Assembly (NCBI RefSeq): GCF_043099315.1
Contig: NZ_CP170746.1
Origin: Chlorogloeopsis fritschii
GTDB taxonomy: Bacteria > Cyanobacteriota > Cyanobacteriia > Cyanobacteriales > Nostocaceae
DNA length: 64,000 nt
Strand: one strand, 5' to 3'
Part shown: positions 45,615 through 53,154 of the stretch, one piece after another
Layout of the letters: every line of letters starts with the position of its first letter
Numbering within the stretch: the stretch's first letter is position 1
Translations under genes and position numbers: made by a program
Notes under the pieces: generated by a model
Seen by the model: only the letters and a program-made list of their open reading frames with translations
Told to the model about the DNA's origin: nothing
Database searches by the model: none

Positions 45615-46064
45615 ATGTCTGTAAAAGTTGGGGATACTGCGCCTGATTTTACTCTTCCCTCCCAAAATGGTACATCTGTTAGCCTGAAAGATTTTCGCGG
45701 CAAACCAGTTGTCCTTTATTTTTACCCCAAGGATGACACACCCGGATGTACGGTGGAATCTTGTGCTTTTCGCGATCGCTATGAAGTATTTCAATCTGCT
45801 GGCGCAGAAATTATTGGCATTAGTGGTGATTCACCGGAATCTCATCAAAAATTTGCTGCTAAATACCAACTACCATTCACTTTGTTGAGCGACAAAGGCG
45901 ACAAAGTACGGAAGCTATACGGTGCTACCACAGCTTTTGGTTTGATTCCCGGTCGCGTAACCTATGTGATAGATAAAAATGGAGTTGTGCAATATGTATT
46001 TGACTCAATGTTGAACTTTAAAGCTCACGTCGAGGAGGCGCTAAAGGGACTAGGGGCTAGCTAG
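45615..46064 (+). CDS. bcp: Thioredoxin-dependent peroxiredoxin, Bcp/PrxQ type
   Basis: 149 residues from ATG at 45615. Motif YPKDDTPGCTVESCAFRD (about residues 36-53) contains the peroxidatic Cys (PGCT) and the resolving Cys five residues later, as in PrxQ. The C-terminus KNGVVQYVFDSMLNFKAHVEEAL is standard. Reduces H2O2 and organic peroxides using thioredoxin. Single gene with its promoter between it and the divergent acyltransferase-like gene. Confidence 0.93.
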   Translation: MSVKVGDTAPDFTLPSQNGTSVSLKDFRGKPVVLYFYPKDDTPGCTVESCAFRDRYEVFQSAGAEIIGISGDSPESHQKFAAKYQLPFTLLSDKGDKVRKLYGATTAFGLIPGRVTYVIDKNGVVQYVFDSMLNFKAHVEEALKGLGAS

Positions 46065-46195
46065 GGACTAGGGATTAATGAGTAGAGATGAGGGGGATAA
46101 TTTATAAAGTCAAAAGGCAAAAGTCATGATTTATCTTTTGACTCTTGATTTTCCTAGCCCCTAGCCCCTAGCCCCTAGCCTCTAGCCCCCAATCT
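46065..46195. repeat. CTAGCCCC/CTAGGGGA dispersed repeat
   Basis: GGGACTAGGGATTAATG at the start and TAGCCCCTAGCCCCTAGCC at about 46153-46190 face each other in inverted orientation between the convergent bcp and lrtA genes. The pair could act as a terminator. Same repeat type as at 5860, 21775, 28190, 48980 and 51610. Confidence 0.6.
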
Positions 46196-46846
46196 CTATT
46201 TATGCAAGTGCGGCTGTTCCGGCGTGCCAGTGTGGGCGTGAGCTGTCTTGCCGTTTTTGTTGTTGGTATGTCCATTGCCATTGCGGGGTTGAATCACACC
46301 ATATCCACCATGATTGCGTTCATAAATAACGTTAATTTCACCAGTTTCTGAATTCCGGAACATATAAAAATCGTGATCTACCAGTTGCAGCTGCTCTAAA
46401 GCTTCGGCAACGCTCATTGGCGGCATGGAAAAATATTTTGTGCGAACCACTTCTTCCGGCAATTCGGGCGTGCGATCGCCTATTAAATCTTTGACAACTG
46501 TTTGTTGAACAACTCCTTCAATGGTAGTTTGGGCATGAGTTTTCTTCTCATGACGCCGTTCTTTGTATTTACGCAGTTGACGAGCTATTTTATCCGCTAC
46601 CAAATCGATACTGGCGTACAAATTCTCGCTGCTCTCCTCGGCACGGATGACACTTCCGTTAGCATAAATAGTGACTTCTGCCGATTGCTTGGGATTAATC
46701 CGGGGATTGCGAGCTACGCTCAAGTGCACATCCACTTCATTTGTGATGTTCTGAAAATGATTCACTGCCTTTTCAATTTTTTGATGCACATAATCCCTGA
46801 TTGCATCGGTGATTTCAATATTTTTGCCGTGGATGACAAGCTTCAT
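46196..46846 (-). CDS. lrtA: Long ribosome hibernation promoting factor (LrtA/HPF)
   Basis: 216 residues from ATG at 46846, preceded by GGGAGAG. The N-terminal HPF/RaiA beta-alpha domain (about 1-105) begins KLVIHGKNIEITDAIRDYV. A linker leads to the C-terminal dimerisation domain (about 140-195, RTKYFSMPPMSVAEALEQLQL, then HDFYMFRN). The His/Asn/Gly-rich tail is variable. It dimerises 70S ribosomes into inactive 100S particles. LrtA is known as light-repressed in cyanobacteria, with mRNA rising in the dark; here a long upstream region is present. Confidence 0.93.
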   Translation of the reverse strand: MKLVIHGKNIEITDAIRDYVHQKIEKAVNHFQNITNEVDVHLSVARNPRINPKQSAEVTIYANGSVIRAEESSENLYASIDLVADKIARQLRKYKERRHEKKTHAQTTIEGVVQQTVVKDLIGDRTPELPEEVVRTKYFSMPPMSVAEALEQLQLVDHDFYMFRNSETGEINVIYERNHGGYGVIQPRNGNGHTNNKNGKTAHAHTGTPEQPHLHK

Positions 46847-47380
46847 GTAAACTCTCCCGCTCAATGTTTTGATGTGTATTTGGTTTGGAGAAAAGGAATT
46901 GCGGTAAGGTCTATCACTGCCGCCGGGCTAAATCGGAAAATTCCTACATCCTGCTATTAGTGTACTTATCCTCAGCCAACTTTAAATAACTGGCTTGAGA
47001 ATCTCTGCAATTGCTGCAACTGCAACAAAGGCATTTATACACGCACGCAGATATCATCAGCTTTACTCCTCCAAGTGGGGTGGATTTGCTTTTCTGTTCA
47101 TAGACAACACGTGTCTGGTTGTAAGTTTTATCCCGTCTTAGATGCGAACAACTGATTAGACACCATCAGCCACTGCTTCATGCTTTTTTATTGGCGTGAT
47201 AGCTCTTGCAGAGAATTCCTCCCAACACCATTGAGGTTATATATTCAAACTAGCATTTTGTATTTTACAAAACTGCTTCCCTTTACTTTCCTTTAAAATC
47301 CTTTGCATAGCTTGAGGTTATTTGCCAAAAATTATGTAATTTCTGATACCAATATTGTGACACAACAATTATTTTTTGCA
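46847..47380. promoter_or_regulatory. Divergent upstream region of lrtA and lipB
   Basis: 534 bases without a gene. It should contain both promoters and the lrtA leader, which is long in other cyanobacteria. No defined operator was recognised. An in-frame TTG at 47303 would extend LipB, but the added residues look non-coding. Confidence 0.45.
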
Positions 47381-48049
47381 ATGTTCCGTAGTAATACTTC
47401 ATACTCTCATCAGTGTTTGTTATATAACCAAGGCTTGACACCTTACATAGATGCTTTAAACTGGCAGCGATCGCTCGTTGCCGAACGCATCAAAGACAAG
47501 AGCTTGGATGATGTGTTCATTTTGCTGGAACACCCCCCCGTATATACTTTAGGGCAAGGAGCAAATTCCGAATTTCTCAAATTTGATATTGACCACAACA
47601 TCTATGAAGTACATAGAATTGAACGAGGCGGTGAAGTTACTTACCATTGCCCTGGTCAGTTAGTGGGGTATCCAATTTTAAATTTACAACGTTATTACAA
47701 AGACCTGCACTGGTATTTACGGCAATTAGAGCAAGTTATTATCAATACATTATATACTTATGGATTACGAGGAGAGCGTATATCTGGCTTGACTGGCGTT
47801 TGGGTGGAAGGACGTAAAGTAGCTGCTATTGGCATAAAAGTCAGTCGCTGGATTACAATGCACGGATTTTCATTAAATGTTTGTCCTGATATGACTGGCT
47901 TTGAAAGAATTGTTCCCTGTGGTATTTCGGATAAGCCTGTAGCTAGTTTGACTGAGTGGATACCAGATATTACTTGCGATTTAGTGCGTGCAACGATAGT
48001 GGAGTCTTTTGCAGAAGTGTTTGATGCAGAATTAGTTGAGCCACAGTAA
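47381..48049 (+). CDS. lipB: Lipoyl(octanoyl) transferase
   Basis: 222 residues from ATG at 47381. It moves octanoyl groups from acyl-carrier protein to lipoyl domains. Visible motifs: LEHPPVYTLGQG, RGGEVTYHCPGQLVGYPI (acyl-binding), the catalytic Lys region GRKVAAIGIKVSRWITMHG and the acyl-thioester Cys in VPCGISDKPVASL. Length and motif order match the family. Followed by a dispersed-repeat block. Confidence 0.93.
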   Translation: MFRSNTSYSHQCLLYNQGLTPYIDALNWQRSLVAERIKDKSLDDVFILLEHPPVYTLGQGANSEFLKFDIDHNIYEVHRIERGGEVTYHCPGQLVGYPILNLQRYYKDLHWYLRQLEQVIINTLYTYGLRGERISGLTGVWVEGRKVAAIGIKVSRWITMHGFSLNVCPDMTGFERIVPCGISDKPVASLTEWIPDITCDLVRATIVESFAEVFDAELVEPQ

Positions 48050-48732
48050 GAAGGCAGAAGCCAGGAGGCAGAGAGCAGCGCCGTGTGGAGAGAAGTCTGT
48101 AGACGCGGAGCGGCTTCCCGCAGGGTGCGGAGGCTTCCTCCGTAAGCGAAGCTCCTCCGGAGGAGGCTCAGAACTTCGGGAGGTTCCCCTCCGTTGTAGA
48201 CGCCCGGTAGACAGGCGTAGCCTGGCTTCTCGGAGAGTGGGCGGTGAGTCCAGCACTGCGGGAGGGTAACACGAGCGCAGGTGACTGGCGAACCCGAAGG
48301 GCTTCCCGTACTCCTAAAGGAGAACCCGTAGGGTAGGGTGGCGACTGCAAAGAGGCAGAAGGAAGGACAAGGGGACACGGGGACAAGGAGAAGAATTTTC
48401 CACTTTCCTCCTCTGCGCCCATGCTCCTCTGCTCCCCTGCCTCTTTTGTGCGTAATTCAGCAATTCTACTTGTTAACTTTTTGAGCTTTTCTATACAATT
48501 AGATTATTTCTGTAGCTTTATACTTACTTTATTGAAACACTATGTTAGTCAAGATTTCGGTATAACAAAATTAAAAATGTACTTATTTAATAATGTAGCT
48601 ACTATAAATTGGTTTAGCAAAAAATATAACAAATTTCTAATTATTTTTATATAGCCACCTGTTTCTGCTCATAACTATACATTAAAGTAAATTAATTTAG
48701 ACAAAACTAGTATATTTGATATTTTATAAACC
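48050..48732. repeat. Large GC-rich dispersed-repeat block and AT-rich spacer
   Basis: 48055-48345 is a mosaic of units such as GGAGGCTTCCTCCGTAAG, GGGAGGTTCCCCTCCGTTG, GTAGACAGGCGTAGCC and CCCGTAGGGTAGGG. These match parts of the repeats at 19607, 52435 and in the kinase gene. All six frames stay open by composition, so spurious ORFs appear. 48355-48440 is purine/pyrimidine-biased. 48450-48732 is AT-rich with no clear gene. Confidence 0.7.
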
Positions 48733-48978
48733 GTGAAAAGCAGTATTTACTGGCAAGCTATCAAATCCCAAGATAATAATTCCAATAATCAATTAGAAGA
48801 GTTACATAGTTGCTTATTAATACCTTTTAAAGAGCGTGATTGGAAAGCTTTAACAGAAATCTTTGACAGGAAAGATGTTGACCAAATTGAAACGGATATT
48901 AACACTATATTGGGTTTGATTGTACCAGAGCCATCGTGGGAAGAAGATCCTTTTGATTTTTTGCAGGAGTATTTGTAG
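48733..48978 (+). CDS. Small acidic protein of unknown function
   Basis: 81 residues from GTG at 48733. Sequence such as EELHSCLLIPFKERDWKAL and IVPEPSWEEDPFDFLQEYL looks like a folded acidic protein, unlike the repeats around it. No ribosome-binding site is obvious, and no domain is recognised. Could be a small regulatory or adaptor protein. Confidence 0.45.
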   Translation: MKSSIYWQAIKSQDNNSNNQLEELHSCLLIPFKERDWKALTEIFDRKDVDQIETDINTILGLIVPEPSWEEDPFDFLQEYL

Positions 48979-49043
48979 GGGATAGGGGATAGGGGACAGC
49001 GAAGGATAACTGATACCCAATCCCCTATTAGCATAAAGACTTC

Positions 49044-49244
49044 CTAATCCTGATATGGATTGTCCAATTTATCTACAAAGACATTGTAGGAAAATGGCAA
49101 ACGACCGGGATTCAAACGCGGTTCGGATTCATGCAATTCCCCTGTTTTTGGAATAAATAGGCGATCGCTTTTACCTAAGCTATCGATGAATCTGGGAAGA
49201 GAATACACATAAATACTTTTACCCTTCCCAAGTAGATAATCAAG
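49044..49244 (-). pseudogene. C-terminal fragment of an unidentified gene
   Basis: On the minus strand an open frame of about 66 codons ends in TAG at 49044. It reads DYLLGKGKSIYVYSLPRF, then IDSLGKSDRLFIPKTGELH and LNPGRLPFSYNVFVDKLDN. Composition is protein-like, but there is no ATG, and a stop lies just upstream inside the 3' end of the old-yellow-enzyme gene. It is probably the tail of a gene whose front was lost. Family not recognised. Confidence 0.4.
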
Positions 49245-49252
49245 CTGTTTAG

Positions 49253-50353
49253 TTAACGCAGTTGCTGTAGTTCAAACGTTGGGTAATCGGTATAACCTTT
49301 CTCTGTTCCCCCATAAAAAGTCGATGGATCGGGCTGATTCAGAGGTGCATTAAGAGCAAAGCGTTGCGGTAAATCTGGATTGGCTATAAACAGTCTGCCA
49401 AATGACACTAAATCTGCTTCTCCTCTTGCCAAGACAGTATTGCCTTTTTCTAAGGTATAGTCTCCGTTAACCATCAATGTACCTTTGTAGCGTTCTCGGA
49501 TGTGACTGGTAGGTACGATTGTTCCGCCATGTCTGATATCTGCCTCTGTTGCCTCATAGATATGCAAATATGCCAAATCAAATTGATTGAGTGCTTCTGC
49601 TGCGTAACCAAATGTCGCTAGGGGATTGGAGTCAGACATATCATTAAAGGTTCCACTAGGAGAAAGGCGTACTCCTACTCGCTTCGCACCCCAAACACCA
49701 GTTACTGCTTCTGTTATCTCCAACAGCAATCGGGCACGATTTTCTATCGAACCCCCGTACTCATCTGTACGGTGATTAGTACCATCGCGGAGAAATTGAT
49801 CGATTAAATAACCATTGGCACCATGAATTTCTACGCCATCAAATCCGGCGGCTAGGGCATTTTCTGCACCCCGGCGGTACTGTTCCACTATCCCTGGAAT
49901 TTCTTCGGTTTCTAGAGCACGAGGTGTGACAAAGGGTTTCATCCCCTCATATGTTGAAGCTTGCCCTTGGGCTGGAATAGCAGAAGGTGCTACAGGTAAG
50001 GCTCCGTCTGGTTGCAAATCTGGGTGAGAAATGCGCCCTACGTGCCACAGTTGCAGGTAAATTCTTCCTCCCTGCTGATGCACAGCATTTGTAACTAGCT
50101 TCCATCCTGCTATTTGTTCGGGTGAATGAATACCTGGTGTAAAAGGATATCCTTGTCCTTGGGGTGAAACTTGAGTGGCTTCAGAAATAATTAGTCCTGC
50201 GGATGCACGTTGAGCGTAGTATTCTGCATTGAGTTCGTTGGGTACGTTGCCTTTACCTGCACGGTTGCGGGTAAGGGGAGCCATCACAATGCGGTTGTTT
50301 AGTTCGATGTCGCCAAGTTTGTAGGGAGTAAATAAATTAATGTCAGTGTTCAT
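49253..50353 (-). CDS. Old yellow enzyme-family alkene reductase (NemA-like)
   Basis: 366 residues. FMN TIM-barrel enzyme: LFTPYKLGDIELNNRIVMAPLTRNRA at the start (in two parts), LWHVGRISH, the paired His/Asn active site in EIHGANGYLIDQF, then RTDEYGGSIENRARLLLE and FGRLFIANPDLPQR for FMN phosphate. Reduces activated double bonds in electrophiles such as quinones, N-ethylmaleimide and nitro-compounds using NAD(P)H. It belongs with the nearby GST, SDR remnant, thioredoxin and ArsR genes, suggesting electrophile defence. Confidence 0.92.
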   Translation of the reverse strand: MNTDINLFTPYKLGDIELNNRIVMAPLTRNRAGKGNVPNELNAEYYAQRASAGLIISEATQVSPQGQGYPFTPGIHSPEQIAGWKLVTNAVHQQGGRIYLQLWHVGRISHPDLQPDGALPVAPSAIPAQGQASTYEGMKPFVTPRALETEEIPGIVEQYRRGAENALAAGFDGVEIHGANGYLIDQFLRDGTNHRTDEYGGSIENRARLLLEITEAVTGVWGAKRVGVRLSPSGTFNDMSDSNPLATFGYAAEALNQFDLAYLHIYEATEADIRHGGTIVPTSHIRERYKGTLMVNGDYTLEKGNTVLARGEADLVSFGRLFIANPDLPQRFALNAPLNQPDPSTFYGGTEKGYTDYPTFELQQLR

Positions 50354-50425
50354 AGTTGATTGCCAAAAAATTTACTTTTGATTTAGATGGAAGTGAGTAC
50401 TTGCAATATTGAGCAGGTGAAACAA

Positions 50426-50484
50426 GTTCGTAGTAAGGACTTTAGTCCTTTACTCTAAGAGCGCGTGCATCGCTTACTACGAAC
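50426..50484. repeat. Hairpin repeat between OYE and GST genes
   Basis: GTTCGTAGTAAG (50426-50437) and CTTACTACGAAC (50473-50484) are perfect outer arms. Inside lies AAGGACT-TT-AGTCCTT (50435-50450), a second overlapping hairpin. This is a familiar type of cyanobacterial intergenic hairpin repeat; it may influence read-through to the OYE gene. Confidence 0.65.
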
Positions 50485-50528
50485 AATTCAAAACTTATGC
50501 GATAGACTACTATCCCCAATCGCCTTTA

Positions 50529-51230
50529 TTAACGTTTCACTGTATTCGCCGATTGGTTAAACAACAATTCTCGTGATTTTTCGGGATCGAGCGCCTGATT
50601 TTTGAATGCTTCTGCTTTTTCATAGGCGCGGATTGTTGCCGGACGTGCTTTAATTGCCTCAAACCAACGCTTAAGGTTGGGAAAATCATCTAAATTTTGC
50701 CCTTGGCGCTCATGAGGTACAAGCCACGGATAAGCGGCGATATCGGCAATTGAATAATTATTACCAGCCACAAATTCGCGATCGCTCAGTCGTTTGTTCA
50801 GTACAGCGTACAATCGCCCTGTCTCGTTCACATAGCGGTTGATGGCATAAGGGATTTTTTCAGGCGCATATTGGCTGAAGTGGTGGTTCTGCCCCGCCAT
50901 TGGCCCTAAGCCTCCCATTTGCCAAAATAACCATTGGAGAACTTCTACGCGTTCTCGTGTGTTGCTTGGAATCAGCTTGCCTGTTTTTTCTGCTAAATAC
51001 AGCAAAATTGCACCAGACTCGAAAACTGAAATTGGTTCGCTCCCATCAGCAGGTTCTTTGTCAAGAATTGCAGGGATGCGATTGTTGGGTGAAATCTTGA
51101 GAAATTCTGGCTTAAATTGGTCGCCTGCACCAATATTTACGGGAATAATGGTGTAGGGAAGTTCGGCTTCCTCAAGGAACATTGTAATTTTGTGACCGTT
51201 AGGCGTTGTCCAGTAGTAGAGTTCTATCAT
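50529..51230 (-). CDS. Glutathione S-transferase family protein (YfcG-like)
   Basis: 233 residues from ATG at 51230, with AGGAGAAA upstream. N-terminal thioredoxin-like domain: YYWTTPNGHKITMFLEEAEL, then NRIPAILDKE and FESGAILLYLAEKTGKLIP with the cis-Pro and Glu-Ser glutathione contacts. C-terminal helical domain: NYSIADIAAYPW and FPNLKRWFEAIKARPA. The TPNGHK motif and absence of an active-site Cys fit the nu-class disulfide reductases (YfcG/YghU). Likely glutathione-dependent disulfide or electrophile reduction. Confidence 0.9.
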   Translation of the reverse strand: MIELYYWTTPNGHKITMFLEEAELPYTIIPVNIGAGDQFKPEFLKISPNNRIPAILDKEPADGSEPISVFESGAILLYLAEKTGKLIPSNTRERVEVLQWLFWQMGGLGPMAGQNHHFSQYAPEKIPYAINRYVNETGRLYAVLNKRLSDREFVAGNNYSIADIAAYPWLVPHERQGQNLDDFPNLKRWFEAIKARPATIRAYEKAEAFKNQALDPEKSRELLFNQSANTVKR

Positions 51231-51268
51231 GGATTTTTCTCCTGATTTTTTAAAAGAATTACTCTGGC

Positions 51269-51427
51269 CTAAACTATTGAGCGCACAACACCACAATCTG
51301 CCCGCAAAGCAGCACGGTTAGTGGCTACTGATGTACCCTCTTGCACTAGCATTTGGGCAATTGCAAAACCAATTCCTGCGGTTGAGCCGCTTACCAGCGC
51401 AGATTTATTATCTAGTTTTAAGTCCAT
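51269..51427 (-). pseudogene. SDR gene with large internal deletion
   Basis: A 52-codon frame, ATG at 51427 to TAG at 51269. Residues 1-34 are the N-terminus of a short-chain dehydrogenase with the cofactor motif SGSTAGIGFAIA. They run directly into ATNRAALRADCGVVRSIV, which resembles the C-terminal end of the same family (typical ATNGAALRVDGGV). About 200 residues, including the catalytic YxxxK, are missing without loss of frame. It lies just upstream of the GST gene. Confidence 0.8.
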
Positions 51428-51634
51428 ACCAAGGAAAGAAGAAGAAATAGAGCAACAAGGGTAAATTTGATTTGGTTAGTTCATGCTTTACACTTGTTGC
51501 TTCTGTGTTACAACTTCAGTAGAACAGGTAAGTTACGTACCCACCTTAGTTTCAAACTAGGTAGTCATGTGAGACATCACACAACGAGGAAATCAAAACT
51601 ATCTTTCCTAGTCCCTAGCCCCTAGCCCCTATTT

Positions 51635-51961
51635 TCAAGACAGATGCTGTGCTAGAGTTTTAGCTAAGGTTGTTTTTGGTACTGCACCCACAACCGTATC
51701 GACTTGCCGCCCACCTTTAAACACCATCAGTGTGGGAATGCTACGAATCCCGTAATGACTGGCAACAGTGGGATTTTGATCTGTGTTCAGTTTCACCACT
51801 TTTACCTGTCCTACGTACTCGGTAGCCACCTCATCCACCACCGGAGCCACCATGCGACAAGGGCCACACCACGGTGCCCAAAAGTCTACCAATACCGGAA
51901 CTTCGCTTTCGAGGACTTCTTGTTTGAACGTGGCTTCTGTCACATTCGTAACGGATGACAT
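51635..51961 (-). CDS. trxA: Thioredoxin
   Basis: 108 residues. Active site WCGPCRM (about residues 31-37), cis-Pro in IRSIPTLMVFKGG, and DFWAPWC are all standard. Reduces protein disulfides and supports the peroxiredoxin type encoded at 45615. It is divergent from the ArsR-type regulator gene and shares an upstream region with a palindromic operator, suggesting redox or electrophile control, unlike the housekeeping m-type thioredoxin. Followed by a CTAGCCCC repeat at 51605-51632. Confidence 0.93.
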   Translation of the reverse strand: MSSVTNVTEATFKQEVLESEVPVLVDFWAPWCGPCRMVAPVVDEVATEYVGQVKVVKLNTDQNPTVASHYGIRSIPTLMVFKGGRQVDTVVGAVPKTTLAKTLAQHLS

Positions 51962-51985
51962 ATTTGCCCTCCCTTTATTCGTTAG

Positions 51986-52000
51986 TTCGATATAATCGAA
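51986..52000. promoter_or_regulatory. Palindromic operator between trxA and the ArsR-type gene
   Basis: TTCGAT (51986-51991) and ATCGAA (51995-52000) flank ATA. A third TTCG element lies just upstream at about 51978-51981. The position between two divergent starts, one being the regulator gene, makes it a good candidate operator for that regulator. Confidence 0.6.
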
Positions 52001-52038
52001 TAATTAAAATATAATCTACTTTATGAGATAATGCAAGT

Positions 52039-52377
52039 ATGAGATTCTTATATCACCCAGAGCGAAAAAATATTTATTTGACAGGAGTGTTGTATGCCTT
52101 AGGCGATCCTGTGCGGTTGGAGATTGTCCGGCAGTTAGCGGCTAAGGGAGAGCAATGCTGTGCTGATTTTGATTTTGCGATCGCCAAGTCTACTATGTCC
52201 AATCACTTTAAAATTTTAAGGGAGTCGGGCGTAGTGTGGACACGTAAAGAAGGGACACAACATATAAATTCTTTAAGGCGGGAAGATCTAGAGGTATTGT
52301 TTCCAGGGCTGTTGGATGTGGTTTTGCGATCGGCGCAACCATTGATGAGTCAAGAGTCAACAGTTATTAGTCATTAG
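52039..52377 (+). CDS. ArsR/SmtB-family transcriptional regulator
   Basis: 112 residues. Winged-helix core: LGDPVRLEIVRQLAAKGEQC, recognition helix STMSNHFKILRESGVVWTRK, wing EGTQHINSLRR. The adjacent Cys pair in GEQCCADFDF sits before the recognition region and could sense thiol-reactive compounds, as in other ArsR regulators next to old yellow enzyme genes. Classical metal-site motif ELCVCDL is absent. Probably represses itself and trxA, and perhaps the OYE/GST genes. Confidence 0.88.
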   Translation: MRFLYHPERKNIYLTGVLYALGDPVRLEIVRQLAAKGEQCCADFDFAIAKSTMSNHFKILRESGVVWTRKEGTQHINSLRREDLEVLFPGLLDVVLRSAQPLMSQESTVISH

Positions 52378-52552
52378 TCATTGGTTATTGGTCATTAGTT
52401 AACACCAAGCACTATCCACTAACTACTGTACGTGAGGCAGCGCGCCCTTGCGGGTTAAGCGCGTTGTAGCGACTGCCGTGCGGGTTTAAAAGATAAATTG
52501 TCTGTTTCAACCGAAAGGTAATCAGCAAAAGCCGCCCCTGCTATCCACTATC
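52378..52552. repeat. Heptamer array plus GC-rich dispersed repeat
   Basis: 52369-52400 is a TCATTAG/TTATTGG heptamer array. 52435-52520 holds GTTGTAGCGACTGCCGTGCG followed by GGTTTAAAAGATAAATTGTC. This matches the left part of the 19607 repeat and, inverted, its right part. Confidence 0.7.
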
Positions 52553-53029
52553 CTACATATCTAACCGCATTTCATTATTTGGCAAGAAACCAAGACGCTC
52601 GTAGACTGGTTTGCCTGATGGCGAGGCGTGGAGGATTGCTCGCGTACAGGCGATCGCTTTGAGATACTCAATTGTCATGCTTGTAAGCTGTGTGGCAATT
52701 CCCTGACTGCGGTAAGGTGGCTCAACATAAACACCCCAAATATAACCATATTTGCGGTAATCTTCCGTAAATGGCATAGGATAAAGACCAGCAAACAGTT
52801 GACAACTAGCAGAGCCGACTACTTTACCATCAAGCTCTGCAACAAAGGCTTTGTAGTATAAATCTTGACGAGCTTTGCTGATAAATTCAAGAATCACCTC
52901 TAGCCAGTTGGAGCGGATAAATTCAGCCGAAACGTTATTATCTCGCCATAATTGATAAAAGTGTTGAGCAATTAGAGAATCTTCTTGGAGAGTGGCTTCC
53001 CGGAAATTAATATTTGGAAATGCTGACAT
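52553..53029 (-). CDS. GNAT-family N-acetyltransferase
   Basis: 158 residues from ATG at 53029; an in-frame TTG lies 51 bases upstream. Acetyl-CoA binding motif A is GVYVEPPYRSQGIATQLTSM (about residues 104-123; R/Q-x-x-G-x-A/G). Motif B CTRAILHASPSGKPVYERLGFLP (first part) follows, with the Tyr typical of the family. The acetyl acceptor cannot be told from sequence. It is divergent from the MFS gene. Confidence 0.88.
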   Translation of the reverse strand: MSAFPNINFREATLQEDSLIAQHFYQLWRDNNVSAEFIRSNWLEVILEFISKARQDLYYKAFVAELDGKVVGSASCQLFAGLYPMPFTEDYRKYGYIWGVYVEPPYRSQGIATQLTSMTIEYLKAIACTRAILHASPSGKPVYERLGFLPNNEMRLDM

Positions 53030-53154
53030 TAATTTAACACACACGGAGTTGCTTTCCGTTCTATTATTTTTATATCTCAAAAAGTATATATTTTTTTCCT
53101 ACTCCCCAGGGCAGGCGCAAGGCACTGTCTTTACACCCTCTTTTCCCTCCTCTT

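Noticed and set aside
48036..48269. Small frames in the repeat block after lipB
   Set aside because: All consist of translated dispersed repeat with no start signal.
47758..48378. 206-codon minus-strand frame over lipB and the repeat block
   Set aside because: Antisense to the well-supported lipB gene and otherwise composed of translated GC-rich repeat.
48421..48654. 77-codon plus-strand frame, hydrophobic
   Set aside because: AT-rich spacer with repeat-derived start, no ribosome-binding site and no family features.
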